The position numbers and the translations under genes are program-made. The notes beneath the pieces were generated by a model, which was not told the DNA's origin, made no database searches, and saw nothing but the letters and a program-made list of their open reading frames with translations. Below are positions 11,164 through 21,661 of a stretch of DNA of 64,000 nucleotides, one piece after another; the stretch's first letter is position 1; every line of letters starts with the position of its first letter. The DNA is from Leptolyngbya sp. FACHB-321 (lineage in GTDB: Bacteria > Cyanobacteriota > Cyanobacteriia > Leptolyngbyales > Leptolyngbyaceae). Location: assembly GCF_014695975.1 (NCBI RefSeq), contig NZ_JACJPI010000065.1, positions 62,001-126,000 of the forward strand. Reading direction: 5' to 3'.

Positions 11164-11343
11164 ATGGGAATCATTGGTTTTCTGGCACTAATCGGCTATA
11201 GCATTGGCATCTGGAAATTCTGGACGGGCTTCAGACGCACCAATTTCAGCAGTGGTCGCGTTTATCTAGCGTTGCTGTGGCCCGTCCTCATTTTTAATAA
11301 GCCTTACCGTCAGAACTTTACCCGAGCGCTGACCGGACGTTGA
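11164..11343 (+). CDS. Small conserved membrane protein
   Basis: This 59-residue protein starts MGIIGFLALIGYSIGIWKFW, giving one hydrophobic helix. It ends with a basic stretch, FNKPYRQNFTRALTGR. The ATG at 11164 is preferred over an upstream in-frame GTG/TTG extension because GAGGATCGAG just upstream can serve as a ribosome-binding site and the extra residues look random. The tail pattern (FNKPYRQNFxRAL) looks like that of small hypothetical proteins in cyanobacteria. The function is unknown. Confidence 0.65.
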   Translation: MGIIGFLALIGYSIGIWKFWTGFRRTNFSSGRVYLALLWPVLIFNKPYRQNFTRALTGR

Positions 11344-11346
11344 TGG

Positions 11347-11403
11347 AAGCGCTAGCGCTTAGCCGTTTGATAAAGTGCGACTGGTAGCTGCTAGCTGCTA
11401 GCT
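11347..11403. repeat. 14-bp palindrome plus TAGCTGC tandem repeat
   Basis: AAGCGCTAGCGCTT at 11347-11360 is a perfect 14-bp palindrome directly after the small membrane gene. TAGCTGC is then repeated from 11385 to 11403. A related TTAGCTGTTAG hairpin occurs at 24796-24828, which suggests a dispersed short-repeat family. Confidence 0.6.
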
Positions 11404-11438
11404 CAATAAATACCGTTGCTAGAGGAATCGATCTGGGC

Positions 11439-12182
11439 ATGGCAAAAAAACAAGCGTCTGACTCCCAAGGAGCATTTTCTAGCAACAGCTACTTCAGCGA
11501 ACTAAGTACCCTGCAGGACTGGCAGACCCAGATGGTTGCCGTCACAACCCGCTTTAACCGCGAATATCGGGGCGAAGCGTTTGAACTGCCAGAAGAAGTG
11601 GAAGCTATGCCGATCTTTCGAGAGCGAGCATCCGGTTCGCTTCAGGCAAAGCTGACTTCGCCCTTCTGGGAACTCGCCAAACCGAAGAAAAATCAGCAAT
11701 GCCTGGATTTAGGTTGCGGGGTCAGCTTTTTGATTTACCCGTGGCGCGAGTGGGAAGCACTCTTTTATGGGCAAGAAATCAGCAACGTCGCGCGCGATAT
11801 TTTGAACGCTCGTGGACCGCAGCTCAACTCGAAGCTGTTTAAAGGCGTGGCGTTAGGTGCGGCGCACCAGTTAGACTACGAAGCCAAGCAGTTTGATCTC
11901 GCGATCGCCACAGGCGTTAGCTGTTACTATCCCCTCGATTACTGGGCAGCGGTACTAACAGAAGTCAAGCGCGTGTTAAAACCAGGCGGCGTGTTTGTCT
12001 TTGATGCCCTCGATCCAGAAACACCCCTGGCTGAGAACTGGGCGATTCTAGAAATGTACCTGGGCACCGAAGTCTTTTTAGAGCCGATCGCCAGTTGGCA
12101 GAAAACCGTCCATGCATCTGGTGGCAAAATTGTGAAGACGCTCCCTGGAGAACTTTTCCAGCTTTTCAAAGTGCAGTTTTAA
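11439..12182 (+). CDS. Class I SAM-dependent methyltransferase
   Basis: This 247-residue soluble methyltransferase has a Rossmann motif I, CLDLGCGVSFLIYPWREW (about residues 88-105). The acidic residue after strand 2 lies in FYGQEISNVA, and motif III/IV is VLKPGGVFVFDALDPE. The N-terminal 80 residues form a helical cap with no recognised domain. The substrate is unknown. The ATG at 11439 (MAKKQASDS) follows a weak GAGGA. No operon partner is evident, since the next gene is on the opposite strand. Confidence 0.8.
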   Translation: MAKKQASDSQGAFSSNSYFSELSTLQDWQTQMVAVTTRFNREYRGEAFELPEEVEAMPIFRERASGSLQAKLTSPFWELAKPKKNQQCLDLGCGVSFLIYPWREWEALFYGQEISNVARDILNARGPQLNSKLFKGVALGAAHQLDYEAKQFDLAIATGVSCYYPLDYWAAVLTEVKRVLKPGGVFVFDALDPETPLAENWAILEMYLGTEVFLEPIASWQKTVHASGGKIVKTLPGELFQLFKVQF

Positions 12183-12279
12183 GAACGTGCAGTTTTAGGT
12201 ATGAGTCTTTTCAAGCGCGAGCGCTAAAATTGCCTAGGTCTACCTTATAAGGGGCTTGTACAGTATGAAAGGTTCAGGT

Positions 12280-12978
12280 TCAATCCTGAATCGTCTTCGC
12301 TGACTGACCAAACAACAAGTCTCTTGCCTGGGTTGGATCGATCGTCTGGTTTTTGAATGCGTCTGCTTTTGCATAGGCACGCACCGTAGCAGGACGCGCC
12401 TGAATGGCTTCAAACCATCGCTTCAGGTGAGGAAAGTCTGCGAGGTTTTGCCCTTGTTTCTCGTAGGGCACAATCCACGGATAAGAGGCAATATCGGCGA
12501 TCGAGTAGTCGCCTGCTAGAAACTCACGATCGCTAAGTCGCTGATTCATTACGGCATATAACCGCCCTGTCTCGTTGACATAGCGTGCGATCGCATACGG
12601 TATTTTTTCTGGCGCATATTGACTGAAGTGATGGTTCTGCCCAGCCATCGGTCCCAAACCCCCCATTTGCCAGAACAACCACTGCAACACCTCAACACGC
12701 CCATGCAGATCGGTAGGAATGAGCCTGCCCGTTTTCTCTGCCAGGTATAACAGGATTGCACCCGACTCAAAGACCGAAAGAGGCGCATCACCTGTAGCTG
12801 GATCGTTGTCCACAATGGCAGGAATGCGGTTATTGGGCGCAAGCTTAAGAAATTCAGGTTTAAACTGATCGCCTTTACCAATATTGATCGGGATCACATT
12901 GTAAGGTAAGCCAACTTCCTCTAGAAAAAGAGTAATTTTATGACCGTTTGGCGTTGTCCAGTAATAAAGATCAATCAT
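12280..12978 (-). CDS. Glutathione S-transferase family protein (YghU/YfcG-like)
   Basis: This 232-residue protein has an N-terminal thioredoxin-fold GST domain (1-85). It has the TPNGHKITLFLEEVGLPY segment typical of Nu-class enzymes, in which Thr/Asn replace the usual Ser/Tyr/Cys. NRIPAIVD and the ESGAILLYLAEK glutathione-binding segment follow. The alpha-helical C-terminal domain occupies about 95-210 (ADIASYPWIV). Nu-class members act as glutathione-dependent disulfide-bond reductases or peroxidases in the cytoplasm. The length is normal for the group. It converges with the methyltransferase, with about 97 bases between the two stops. Confidence 0.9.
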   Translation of the reverse strand: MIDLYYWTTPNGHKITLFLEEVGLPYNVIPINIGKGDQFKPEFLKLAPNNRIPAIVDNDPATGDAPLSVFESGAILLYLAEKTGRLIPTDLHGRVEVLQWLFWQMGGLGPMAGQNHHFSQYAPEKIPYAIARYVNETGRLYAVMNQRLSDREFLAGDYSIADIASYPWIVPYEKQGQNLADFPHLKRWFEAIQARPATVRAYAKADAFKNQTIDPTQARDLLFGQSAKTIQD

Positions 12979-13522
12979 ATTTTTGGTAGGGAGTAGACAG
13001 AGGGTATAGGGAAGAAGTAACCGGATGGCATAGAGCTAAAGATGCTTTTGGGGTGGAGGGGTAGAAGCCCCTGCCTGCAAGCCACGCCCCTAAACTCTCT
13101 CTTACAATTTATTATGACTATCTAATAATCAAGCAGGTGGAACAAGTAAGATATTAAGCACTGTGGGGTAAGTGAAACCGTTCTGTCATGACAGAAACAG
13201 GTTGAAACAGGTTGAGCATTCTAGGTTCATTTTAATGCAGTAGCGCCTGTGCGAGTTCAGCCAGAATTTGGGGCACGCTTAACCTAATTGCAGAGAATCA
13301 GCTTTAGCTAAAACTGCTAATCTCTGGGTAGTGAAGCAGGCGGTGCAGAAAGCTATTTGGGTATCGCCTACCCCCCACCTTCCATTGCATTGTCTGAATA
13401 TATTCTGACTATGTAATGGTGAAACGTAAGGAATGGTATCAAGCGGTGTCGTACCTGATAGGTCTTCCTGCTACCATGCAACAAACTTGTGCATCGTGCT
13501 CAATCTGAGTGGAGAAACCCCT
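12979..13522. other. Intergenic region with a palindrome and direct repeats
   Basis: This 544-bp spacer lies between the divergent GST and HD-like genes. GGGGTAGAAGCCCC near 13058 can form a short hairpin. A perfect palindrome with tandem decamers lies at 13181-13213 and is listed separately. A GAATATATTC palindrome occurs near 13396. No protein-coding frame of note is seen. Confidence 0.5.
13181..13213. promoter_or_regulatory. Candidate operator: 16-bp palindrome followed by a duplicated decamer
   Basis: TTCTGTCATGACAGAA (13181-13196) is a perfect 16-bp inverted repeat. It overlaps two consecutive copies of GAAACAGGTT (13194-13203 and 13204-13213). It lies about 200 bases upstream of the GST start and 310 bases upstream of the HD-like gene. 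Such symmetry suits a dimeric regulator, but no binding protein is known. Confidence 0.4.
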
Positions 13523-14920
13523 ATGGCGCTTGAACGGGACTGGGAGGCAGGACAGGACCAAGAACGCTGCCTAGCAAAGTTGCAGTGGGCGATTCAGCAG
13601 TTAGAAGGGAAGGCTGATCCCGCGCAGTTGAGCAAAACTGCCGAACTTGTGATTCAGACCATGACGGGTCCGTGGCGGTTTTTTCATACGCCTGAGCATA
13701 TCTTTGAGGTGGGTGAGTCGGGCGACGCGATCGAAGTGTTGGCAGCGTTGTTTCATGATCTGGTGTACGTCCAGGTCGATCAAGGCGTAAGCGTCAACAT
13801 CAGTGGCTATATTTCTGCGTTCGTCAAGGAAATTACAGGGCAACTGGTCATTCGCGATCGTACAGAACTGCCTAACGACATCATGTTCGAGATAGTATCG
13901 CAGCTTTTTGGTTTTGTGCCAGAGCAAGTGTTGTTGCCTACGGCTGGGCAAAATGAATTTCTCAGCGCTGTGATTGCCGCCAAGTTTTTGGAGCACGCGC
14001 TTCCAGCGGCACAGATTGCTCAAGTAGTGGCTTGTATTGAGGCGACTATCCCGTTTCGTAAGCATTCGGCTTCAGGGTTAAGCCCAAGTGATAGCCTCTA
14101 CGAGCGATTGCACTATGTTAACCAGGTCATGAACTTTGGCTGGAACGATGAGCAGTTAAGCAGTGTGGTGCAGCGATCGGTACGATTGGCAAACCGCGAT
14201 GTAGAAAATTTTGCCTATCCTTCTGCGGCTGACTTTCTTGACAACACCTGGAACCTGCTGCCTGAAACCAATCACGATCTAAAGAATGCGAACTCCTATA
14301 CAGTGCATGGCTATCGCGTATCGCTGCAAAAGATGGAGGGCTTCATGTACTATCTGAAGCCCGAACTGGTTTTTCAGACCTTTGGGGCAGAACCGAGCGC
14401 GTTGGTCTATCAGCAACTTATTACACGCACTCAGCGAAATCTCGATGTCGCACGTCTCTATCTAGGCAGCAAACTCTTGTCGATCGCCGTCATTGAAGCC
14501 CTCTCGCAGCGTCTTGGGCGCGATATTCCCCTGGCAACCATGATGGGAGAGTTGCCGTCGCAGGGGCGATCTGTGGCGCAGCTAGAAAACTTTTTGCCTC
14601 AACTGTCGATGGCCGTTGCCCCAGCAACCGATCTGGAATGGGATGTGTTGAGTCTGGTAGAAAAAGGACGAGGGCAGGCATCGTCTTACGACATCAAAAA
14701 TTCACCTGTAGCAACGTACATTATTAAGTCCATTGGGTTTGCAGAGTCGCGTCGTTTGTTGGCGCAGGCAAAGGAGTTTTTCAAAGGCACACTGACGGCA
14801 GAAGCCTTTTTAAAGGCGTGTGATCGCACTGTGGTTGAAACGATCACGAACGGCATTGTGCAAGTCTTTGAAAACCGTAAGATTGCTGTACGTGGGTTAA
14901 GCGTAGAAAGTAAGGTGTAG
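13523..14920 (+). CDS. Conserved protein with HD-like N-terminal region
   Basis: This 465-residue soluble protein is not assigned to a characterised family. The N-terminal part has HTPEHIFEVG followed by VLAALFHDLVYVQVD, which resembles a metal-dependent HD phosphohydrolase core. The rest is alpha-helical. The ATG at 13523 (MALERDWEAG) is chosen because GGAGA lies 10 bases upstream. A longer frame to 13433 adds 30 residues of unlikely sequence. I cannot tell whether the full HD metal ligand set is present. A cyclic-nucleotide or nucleotide phosphohydrolase role is possible but inferred only from the motif. Confidence 0.65.
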   Translation: MALERDWEAGQDQERCLAKLQWAIQQLEGKADPAQLSKTAELVIQTMTGPWRFFHTPEHIFEVGESGDAIEVLAALFHDLVYVQVDQGVSVNISGYISAFVKEITGQLVIRDRTELPNDIMFEIVSQLFGFVPEQVLLPTAGQNEFLSAVIAAKFLEHALPAAQIAQVVACIEATIPFRKHSASGLSPSDSLYERLHYVNQVMNFGWNDEQLSSVVQRSVRLANRDVENFAYPSAADFLDNTWNLLPETNHDLKNANSYTVHGYRVSLQKMEGFMYYLKPELVFQTFGAEPSALVYQQLITRTQRNLDVARLYLGSKLLSIAVIEALSQRLGRDIPLATMMGELPSQGRSVAQLENFLPQLSMAVAPATDLEWDVLSLVEKGRGQASSYDIKNSPVATYIIKSIGFAESRRLLAQAKEFFKGTLTAEAFLKACDRTVVETITNGIVQVFENRKIAVRGLSVESKV

Positions 14921-15235
14921 AGGCACTATAAAGCCAATCAGCAGGAGCCAGAACCCAACAACGTTCAAAGAAATCAGCAACTTCTTTAGTGAAAAAGTGA
15001 AGCGACAAGCCTAATTTCCTCTCTATGAAGCTCCATCGAACAACGCTGCTAGACGTAATGTTGCAGTTGGTTGCGAGGCAGCCGACTCAGTAGTTATTTG
15101 AAACTCAAACTGAAGCCGATGCTATAACTGCGTCAAGCTTGCAGGTGCTTCAGCCAACCACTTGACTTTGGGCAGCATAGAATCGAAAGAGAGATCAATT
15201 CTGACGGCAGAGATTGCAACAGGCGCAAAGAGACG
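14921..15235. other. Intergenic region
   Basis: This 315-bp spacer lies between two plus-strand genes. I see no convincing hairpin terminator, RNA gene or coding frame. It presumably contains the promoter of the PRC-barrel gene. Confidence 0.4.
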
Positions 15236-16435
15236 ATGACGACACCACCAGACCTGATCCGGCAAAGTGATTTGCTCAACCAATTGGTGCTCGATCGCAG
15301 CACAATGGAAACCCTGGGGCGAGTAGAAGTGATGTGGATGTATCCCTCTGCCCATCGCGTACTGGGCTTTGTTTGCAAAGCAGGCAGCTTTGGAACGAAA
15401 AAAACAGCCTTTAGGTTAGCTCAAATCAGCACGTTAGGTTCTAACGGCATTTTGACCCACAACCAGCCTGAAGAAACGGATGCTACCAAAGTCCGCCAGC
15501 TCGAATCACTTCTGCAATGCGAAGTCTGGAGCGATACCGGCAATAAAAGCGGCAAAATCATTGACTACCTGTTTAGCCTGAGGACGGGTGAAATTAACTG
15601 CTATTTGTTGGCATCTAGCGGGTGGGCAGGCATTGCAGGCGATCTTTACCAACTGCCTCCATCACAAATACTTAGCCTTGGGCGCAGGCGCGTACTGGTG
15701 ACTGAAAGCGTTGCCCAAAATCTGGCGGTGTACCAGACAGGCATTAAACAAACGTTGGCGAAAGCGAAGGCAGTGCTACAAGAAGATTACGGTCAAGCAA
15801 CCGAAGAATTGCGATCGCTCTCTCAACAGGCACAAACCGTTACCGAACAGGCAAAGGGACGGCTTCAATCACTGACTGGGCAGTTTAAAGAGCGGGCGCG
15901 ATCGCTCTCTCAACAGGCGCAAGCGACCATCCAAACCTTCAACGAACAACTTCAGGAAGACGCGCAGACGATCGTTGGACAGACTCGAGAAAACAGCCAA
16001 CAGCTTACCGAGCGTATGAAAGAACGCACTCAGACTTTCAGCGCCCAGTTTGGAGACAGCATTCAAATCCTCACCGAACAAGTCGAAGACGGCATTCAAA
16101 CGCTCACAGTGCAGGCGAAGGAAATCCTCGAGCCCACGCTAGCCGATGAGTTAGATGCCCCATCGGCACCAGAAGACGCTGCAAAGCAATCCAGCGTACC
16201 CGACAGCCGCCAAGCGTCCCCAGAGACTTTCTCAACTGCTCCTTCAGCAATCCCTTCTGAAGCAACTGACCTTGACGATGATGCGCCCTGGATTGATGAC
16301 GAACCCTGGATTGCCGATGAATTGATCGCCCCACCCACTCCAATCAAGCCTCCCCAGCCAACAACCGAACCGCCTGCTTCTACACAGCCTGATTCTAAAG
16401 TCGATGACCTGGACGATGATGAACCCTGGATTTAA
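15236..16435 (+). CDS. PRC-barrel protein with coiled coil and repeated DDxPWI tail
   Basis: This 399-residue protein starts with two PRC-barrel-like segments (about 8-80, LIRQSDLLNQLVLD; and about 85-160, LLQCEVWSDTGNKSGKIIDY). A long amphipathic, Gln-rich coiled coil follows (about 170-310), built of degenerate units such as QAKGRLQSLTGQFKERARSL. It resembles apolipoprotein-like or LEA-like repeats. The acidic C-terminus carries three DDxPWI motifs (DDDAPWI, DDEPWI and the terminal DDDEPWI). PRC barrels usually mediate protein-protein or photosynthetic-complex interactions. There is no signal peptide or membrane helix, so a scaffold or surface-associated cytoplasmic role is inferred. The ATG at 15236 follows directly on a GACG-rich stretch with no strong ribosome-binding site. 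Confidence 0.75.
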   Translation: MTTPPDLIRQSDLLNQLVLDRSTMETLGRVEVMWMYPSAHRVLGFVCKAGSFGTKKTAFRLAQISTLGSNGILTHNQPEETDATKVRQLESLLQCEVWSDTGNKSGKIIDYLFSLRTGEINCYLLASSGWAGIAGDLYQLPPSQILSLGRRRVLVTESVAQNLAVYQTGIKQTLAKAKAVLQEDYGQATEELRSLSQQAQTVTEQAKGRLQSLTGQFKERARSLSQQAQATIQTFNEQLQEDAQTIVGQTRENSQQLTERMKERTQTFSAQFGDSIQILTEQVEDGIQTLTVQAKEILEPTLADELDAPSAPEDAAKQSSVPDSRQASPETFSTAPSAIPSEATDLDDDAPWIDDEPWIADELIAPPTPIKPPQPTTEPPASTQPDSKVDDLDDDEPWI

Positions 16436-16551
16436 CACGTGACCAGTGCTTCCTAGGTGTGCAACAAATGTCAACAGATGAGAGTGATGGGGTCGCAAAT
16501 CGGTATGCTGTAATATTGTTTGAGTGCGTAGACTCAATCCCTTAACACGCC

Positions 16552-18519
<1,968 letters not shown>

Positions 18520-18837
18520 CCCTAAAGAAACGATCCCCGTTTTCTTAACTAGTTGGGGATCGCAAGCAGCCGTTGTAGACCGAAGCAAAGCAGTACTTGA
18601 TGAAGCAGTAACTCTCCTATTTTTTCACGACCTATAACGAAACCTGGATTTTTCGTGATGCTTTTTTGAGGTTGTTCAACTGCTCCAGGCACTACATAAC
18701 AGTGACGCGATCGCTCTTAAGCTTCAGCAGCAAGGCATTTAGGCTTGCAAAAGCTGCCTTTTTAAACAGCCTGTTTTTGCGCCTACCGTAACATGGGAGA
18801 ATAGTCTTCCACCTAACACAAACGCTGATTGAGAATT
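18520..18837. other. Intergenic region between acs and psb28 with two hairpins
   Basis: CGATCCCC (18531-18538) pairs with GGGGATCG (18555-18562) just after acs. This could form a terminator stem, although no T-run follows. A second fold, GCAGC (18727-18731) with GCTGC (18753-18757) followed by TTTTT, lies about 75 bases before psb28 and could end a leader or read-through transcript. The remainder holds the psb28 promoter region. No ORF is seen. Confidence 0.45.
18531..18562 (+). terminator. Hairpin after acs
   Basis: Eight perfectly paired bases, CGATCCCC/GGGGATCG, enclose a 16-base loop 12 bases after the acs stop. The lack of a following T-run makes intrinsic termination uncertain. Confidence 0.4.
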
Positions 18838-19173
18838 ATGGCTCAAATTCAATTTGCTAGAGGTATTGATGAAGATGTCGTCCCTGATATTAGTTTGACT
18901 CGCTCCCGTGACGGTAGCAACGGCAAAGCCATTTTTTACTTTCAAAGCCCTACCGCACTCAGCAGCACCAGCACTGATGCCATCACCGGGATGTATTTAG
19001 TGGACGAAGAAGGTGAACTGGTTTCACGAGAAGTAAATGCTAAATTTGTGAACGGTCAGCCTGATGCGTTAGAAGCAACTTATATTATTCGATCGCCTCA
19101 GGAATGGGATCGCTTTATGCGCTTTATGGAGCGCTATGCGAACGACCATGGGCTGGAGTTTAGTAAATCGTAG
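18838..19173 (+). CDS. psb28: Photosystem II reaction centre protein Psb28
   Basis: This 111-residue soluble protein has the Psb28 signature: [18 protein letters not shown] at the N-terminus, then [24 protein letters not shown] and [17 protein letters not shown]. Psb28 binds the cytoplasmic face of CP47 in assembling photosystem II and assists assembly and repair. The ATG at 18838 is chosen; a TTG three codons earlier would add only MRI. The gene is monocistronic here, as is common in cyanobacteria, and is followed by a hairpin. Confidence 0.97.
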   Translation: MAQIQFARGIDEDVVPDISLTRSRDGSNGKAIFYFQSPTALSSTSTDAITGMYLVDEEGELVSREVNAKFVNGQPDALEATYIIRSPQEWDRFMRFMERYANDHGLEFSKS

Positions 19174-19214
19174 AAGCGCGTTAGCGGTTGTTCTTGCACG
19201 ATCGATCACTGATT

Positions 19215-19260
19215 AGCTTGGGGTTGTTTCTTGCACGTTTTCAACCCCTCAACAAGCTTT
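19215..19260 (+). terminator. Terminator-like hairpin after psb28
   Basis: GGGGTTG (19220-19226) pairs with CAACCCC (19242-19248). An outer AGCTTG/CAAGCT pairing (19215-19220 with 19253-19258, competing at the shared base and with a bulge) is followed by TTT. It lies about 40 bases after the psb28 stop. Confidence 0.5.
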
Positions 19261-19289
19261 AAAGGAACTCTCACTATTATCGGTAAGCA

Positions 19290-19799
19290 ATGGTAGCCAC
19301 TCCTCATCCTGACTCTGCCGTTGCTATTAACTGTGCGATCATGACCGTCAGTGATACCCGCACCGTCGAAACAGATCGCAGTGGGCAGCTAATCCGACAA
19401 CTGCTGCATGATGCAGGGCATGAGGTTGCTGCTTATGTCATTCTCAAAGATGAGCCTGTGCAGATTCAGACCGAGCTTGAGCAACTTAGTCAACGAACAG
19501 ACGTAGCAGCCGTCATTATTAACGGTGGCACTGGTATTGCGCCAAGAGACACCACCTACGACGCGATCGCTGCACTCCTAGAAAAGACATTACCTGGTTT
19601 TGGCGAACTGTTTCGCTGGCTTAGTTATCAAGACATTGGTTCGCGGGCAATGGCATCACGGGCGATCGCAGGAGTTTTTCGTGCCAAGCTCGTGTTTTCG
19701 ATTCCTGGCTCTACAGGTGCTGTGACGCTTGCTATGCAGACGCTAATCTTGCCAGAGCTAAGACATTTAGTGGGCCAGATCCACACAAACAACCAGTAA
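19290..19799 (+). CDS. moaB: Molybdenum cofactor biosynthesis protein MoaB
   Basis: This 169-residue MogA/MoaB-family protein has MTVSDTRTVETDRSG, the molybdopterin-binding loop INGGTGIAPRDTTYDA, and the SRAIAGV segment. The family adenylylates molybdopterin or is its paralogue, in Moco synthesis for enzymes such as nitrate reductase. Length and motifs are complete. The ATG start (MVATPHPDS) adds a short leader before the conserved core. It is convergent with the ctp gene and shares a strong hairpin with it. No other mo- genes are nearby. Confidence 0.9.
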   Translation: MVATPHPDSAVAINCAIMTVSDTRTVETDRSGQLIRQLLHDAGHEVAAYVILKDEPVQIQTELEQLSQRTDVAAVIINGGTGIAPRDTTYDAIAALLEKTLPGFGELFRWLSYQDIGSRAMASRAIAGVFRAKLVFSIPGSTGAVTLAMQTLILPELRHLVGQIHTNNQ

Positions 19800-19821
19800 C
19801 AAACAATAACCGACAGTTCCA

Positions 19822-19870
19822 AAAAAAGTGGGGTTAACAGTCGCTGATCGGCAAGCGACTGTTAACCCCA
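19822..19870 (-). terminator. Strong intrinsic terminator for the processing protease (bidirectional hairpin)
   Basis: TGGGGTTAACAGTCGCT (19829-19845) is the exact reverse complement of 19854-19870, giving a perfect 17-bp stem with an 8-base loop. On the minus strand it is followed by a T7 run (the A-run at 19821-19827), the classic intrinsic terminator for the minus-strand protease gene. On the plus strand only TTTCTC follows, so it may also stop moaB less efficiently. Confidence 0.9.
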
Positions 19871-19906
19871 TTTCTCAACAGCCAAACTTTTGAGAGCCAG
19901 ACGTTG

Positions 19907-21226
19907 TTACTTCTGACTTTGAATGGCTTGCTGTGCTGTAGCTGGCGCAGGTTGCGTCAGGGCAACTTTTTGTAAGGTTGCGAGAGCACGCGCATATTGC
20001 GGATCATCTTTAGTCCCTACCAGTTTGGGATTAGAAGCCAGCTTTTGCCGCTGCTCGTCGCTCAGGTCAATCTTGACATCTGGCGTAATGCCTTTGTGGC
20101 TGATGTCAGTGCCCAGAGGCGTGTAGTAGTGCGCGATCGTCACTGCCAGACCTGATCCATCCGAGAGTGAATGAACTGACTGTACCAGCGCTTTGCCAAA
20201 AGTTTGGCTACCCACTACCGTTGCACGCCCGTTATCTTTTAGCGCACCCGTGAGAATTTCACTGGAGCTAGCTGAGTTGCCATCAACCAAAACAACAAGC
20301 GGTAGTTTAGTCAGAGCCGTGCGGTTGGTTCCAATTTCCTCATTGTTGCCTCGGCGATCGACCGTGCGCACGATTGATCCCTTATCCATCCACATCCGGC
20401 TAATGTCAATACTTGCCTGGAGCAGCCCACCAGGGTTACCACGCAGATCGAGTACATAGCCTTCAATCTGCTGGCTGTTCAAATCCTGAATGGCGCGCCG
20501 CATTTGGTCGGCAGCATGAGCGCTAAACTCATTCAAGCGGATGTAGCCGATGCGCTTGCCACCTTCTTGCTTGAGTGCATAGCGCACAGTCGGTAGCTCA
20601 ATGCGGGCGCGGGTGAGGGCTACGCTCTTTTTGCTTGCGCCTTGCCGCCCAACCTCAAGCTTTACTTTTGTACCTACGTCGCCACGAATCAGGTTGGAAG
20701 CATCCTCAACGGTCATGCCTTTCGTTTGCTTGCCATCGATCGCCAGAATTTGATCCCCCGCCTGAAGCCCCGCTTTAATCGCTGGAGAGTTTTCGATCGG
20801 TTCGACGACCGTCAGCACTTTCGTTTGCTCGCTGACCTCCAACCGGATACCAACGCCCGATAGTTCCCCAGAGGTTTGACTACTCAGTGCCTCATACTGC
20901 TTGGGATCCATGAAGCGAGTGTAGGGATCGTTCAGCTTCTCCAATGCCGATCGCAGTGCTACGTATGCTTGCTCACGCGATGTGTAGTTCTTGCCAAGCA
21001 GTGATTTACGGATCTCCTGCCAATCGGTTTGATTGAAAGTGCCATCAACGTATTCGCGGTTGACAATCTGCCACGCTTCATCAACAACCGTCTTCGGACT
21101 CTCTTGCAGCGCCGCACGTACACGGGTCAGACTAGGCACAAAAAGAGACACAGCCGCTGTGGCAGCGATAGCCCCACCACAGAGAGCAAGGTGAAACAAA
21201 GGAGCGCGCTTTGAGGGTCGGTTCAT
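19907..21226 (-). CDS. Carboxyl-terminal processing protease (S41, CtpA/B/C family)
   Basis: This 439-residue serine protease starts with a signal or anchor helix (HLALCGGAIAATAAVSLFV, about residues 11-30). A PDZ domain follows (about 110-195; GVGIRLEV, AGLQAGDQILAIDG), then the S41 catalytic domain. The Ser/Lys dyad is visible as GNSASSSEILTGAL and SQTFGKALVQ. Paralogues in cyanobacteria act in the lumen or periplasm. CtpA trims the D1 precursor C-terminus, while CtpB and CtpC have other roles. The sequence alone does not say which paralogue this is. The extended C-terminus is Gln/Ala-rich. Confidence 0.92.
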   Translation of the reverse strand: MNRPSKRAPLFHLALCGGAIAATAAVSLFVPSLTRVRAALQESPKTVVDEAWQIVNREYVDGTFNQTDWQEIRKSLLGKNYTSREQAYVALRSALEKLNDPYTRFMDPKQYEALSSQTSGELSGVGIRLEVSEQTKVLTVVEPIENSPAIKAGLQAGDQILAIDGKQTKGMTVEDASNLIRGDVGTKVKLEVGRQGASKKSVALTRARIELPTVRYALKQEGGKRIGYIRLNEFSAHAADQMRRAIQDLNSQQIEGYVLDLRGNPGGLLQASIDISRMWMDKGSIVRTVDRRGNNEEIGTNRTALTKLPLVVLVDGNSASSSEILTGALKDNGRATVVGSQTFGKALVQSVHSLSDGSGLAVTIAHYYTPLGTDISHKGITPDVKIDLSDEQRQKLASNPKLVGTKDDPQYARALATLQKVALTQPAPATAQQAIQSQK

Positions 21227-21661
21227 TGATGGTAAATAAATGAATTGGCTTAAAAGGTAGATAGGCGCGGTAGCAGCCGGACTGGGTTGAAGCGAGCAGT
21301 ATCACCGAAAGCGCTCACCCGATCGCAGCGAGGGCATTAGGTGATTTCAACAAATTGTGAATGCAAAATATCCAGTTAGCATGACTATAGCCCAGTGCAG
21401 AGAAGACGGTTTAACAATCATCCCCAAGCACTCAACGTATGCTCATACCAACACCCTGATAGGATTTAGATTGAAACCTTTCAGCCAATCTAACCGAATC
21501 TCAAGAGATTGGCATAGGGGGAACGCCATTAACTTTGCTAAACCTTTATTTTGAGTTTGGTAGAGTTTTGTAAAGTTTTTGAAAGTTGTGAGCCTGTGCT
21601 GGGAGAAAGCGGGACAACTGGATAAAAAAGATTGCTGTGTATAGAACAGAATGGGCGAGAC
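21227..21661. other. Intergenic region, divergent promoters
   Basis: This 435-bp spacer lies between the divergent protease and TPR-like genes. A short frame at 21357-21554 has no protein character. An AT-rich stretch with repeated TTTTGTAAAGTTTTTGAAAG near 21560-21590 may be part of the plus-strand promoter. No RNA gene is seen. Confidence 0.4.

Noticed and set aside
21357-21554. 65-codon plus-strand frame in the divergent spacer
   Set aside because: Random-looking residues and no ribosome-binding site; it lies in the promoter region.
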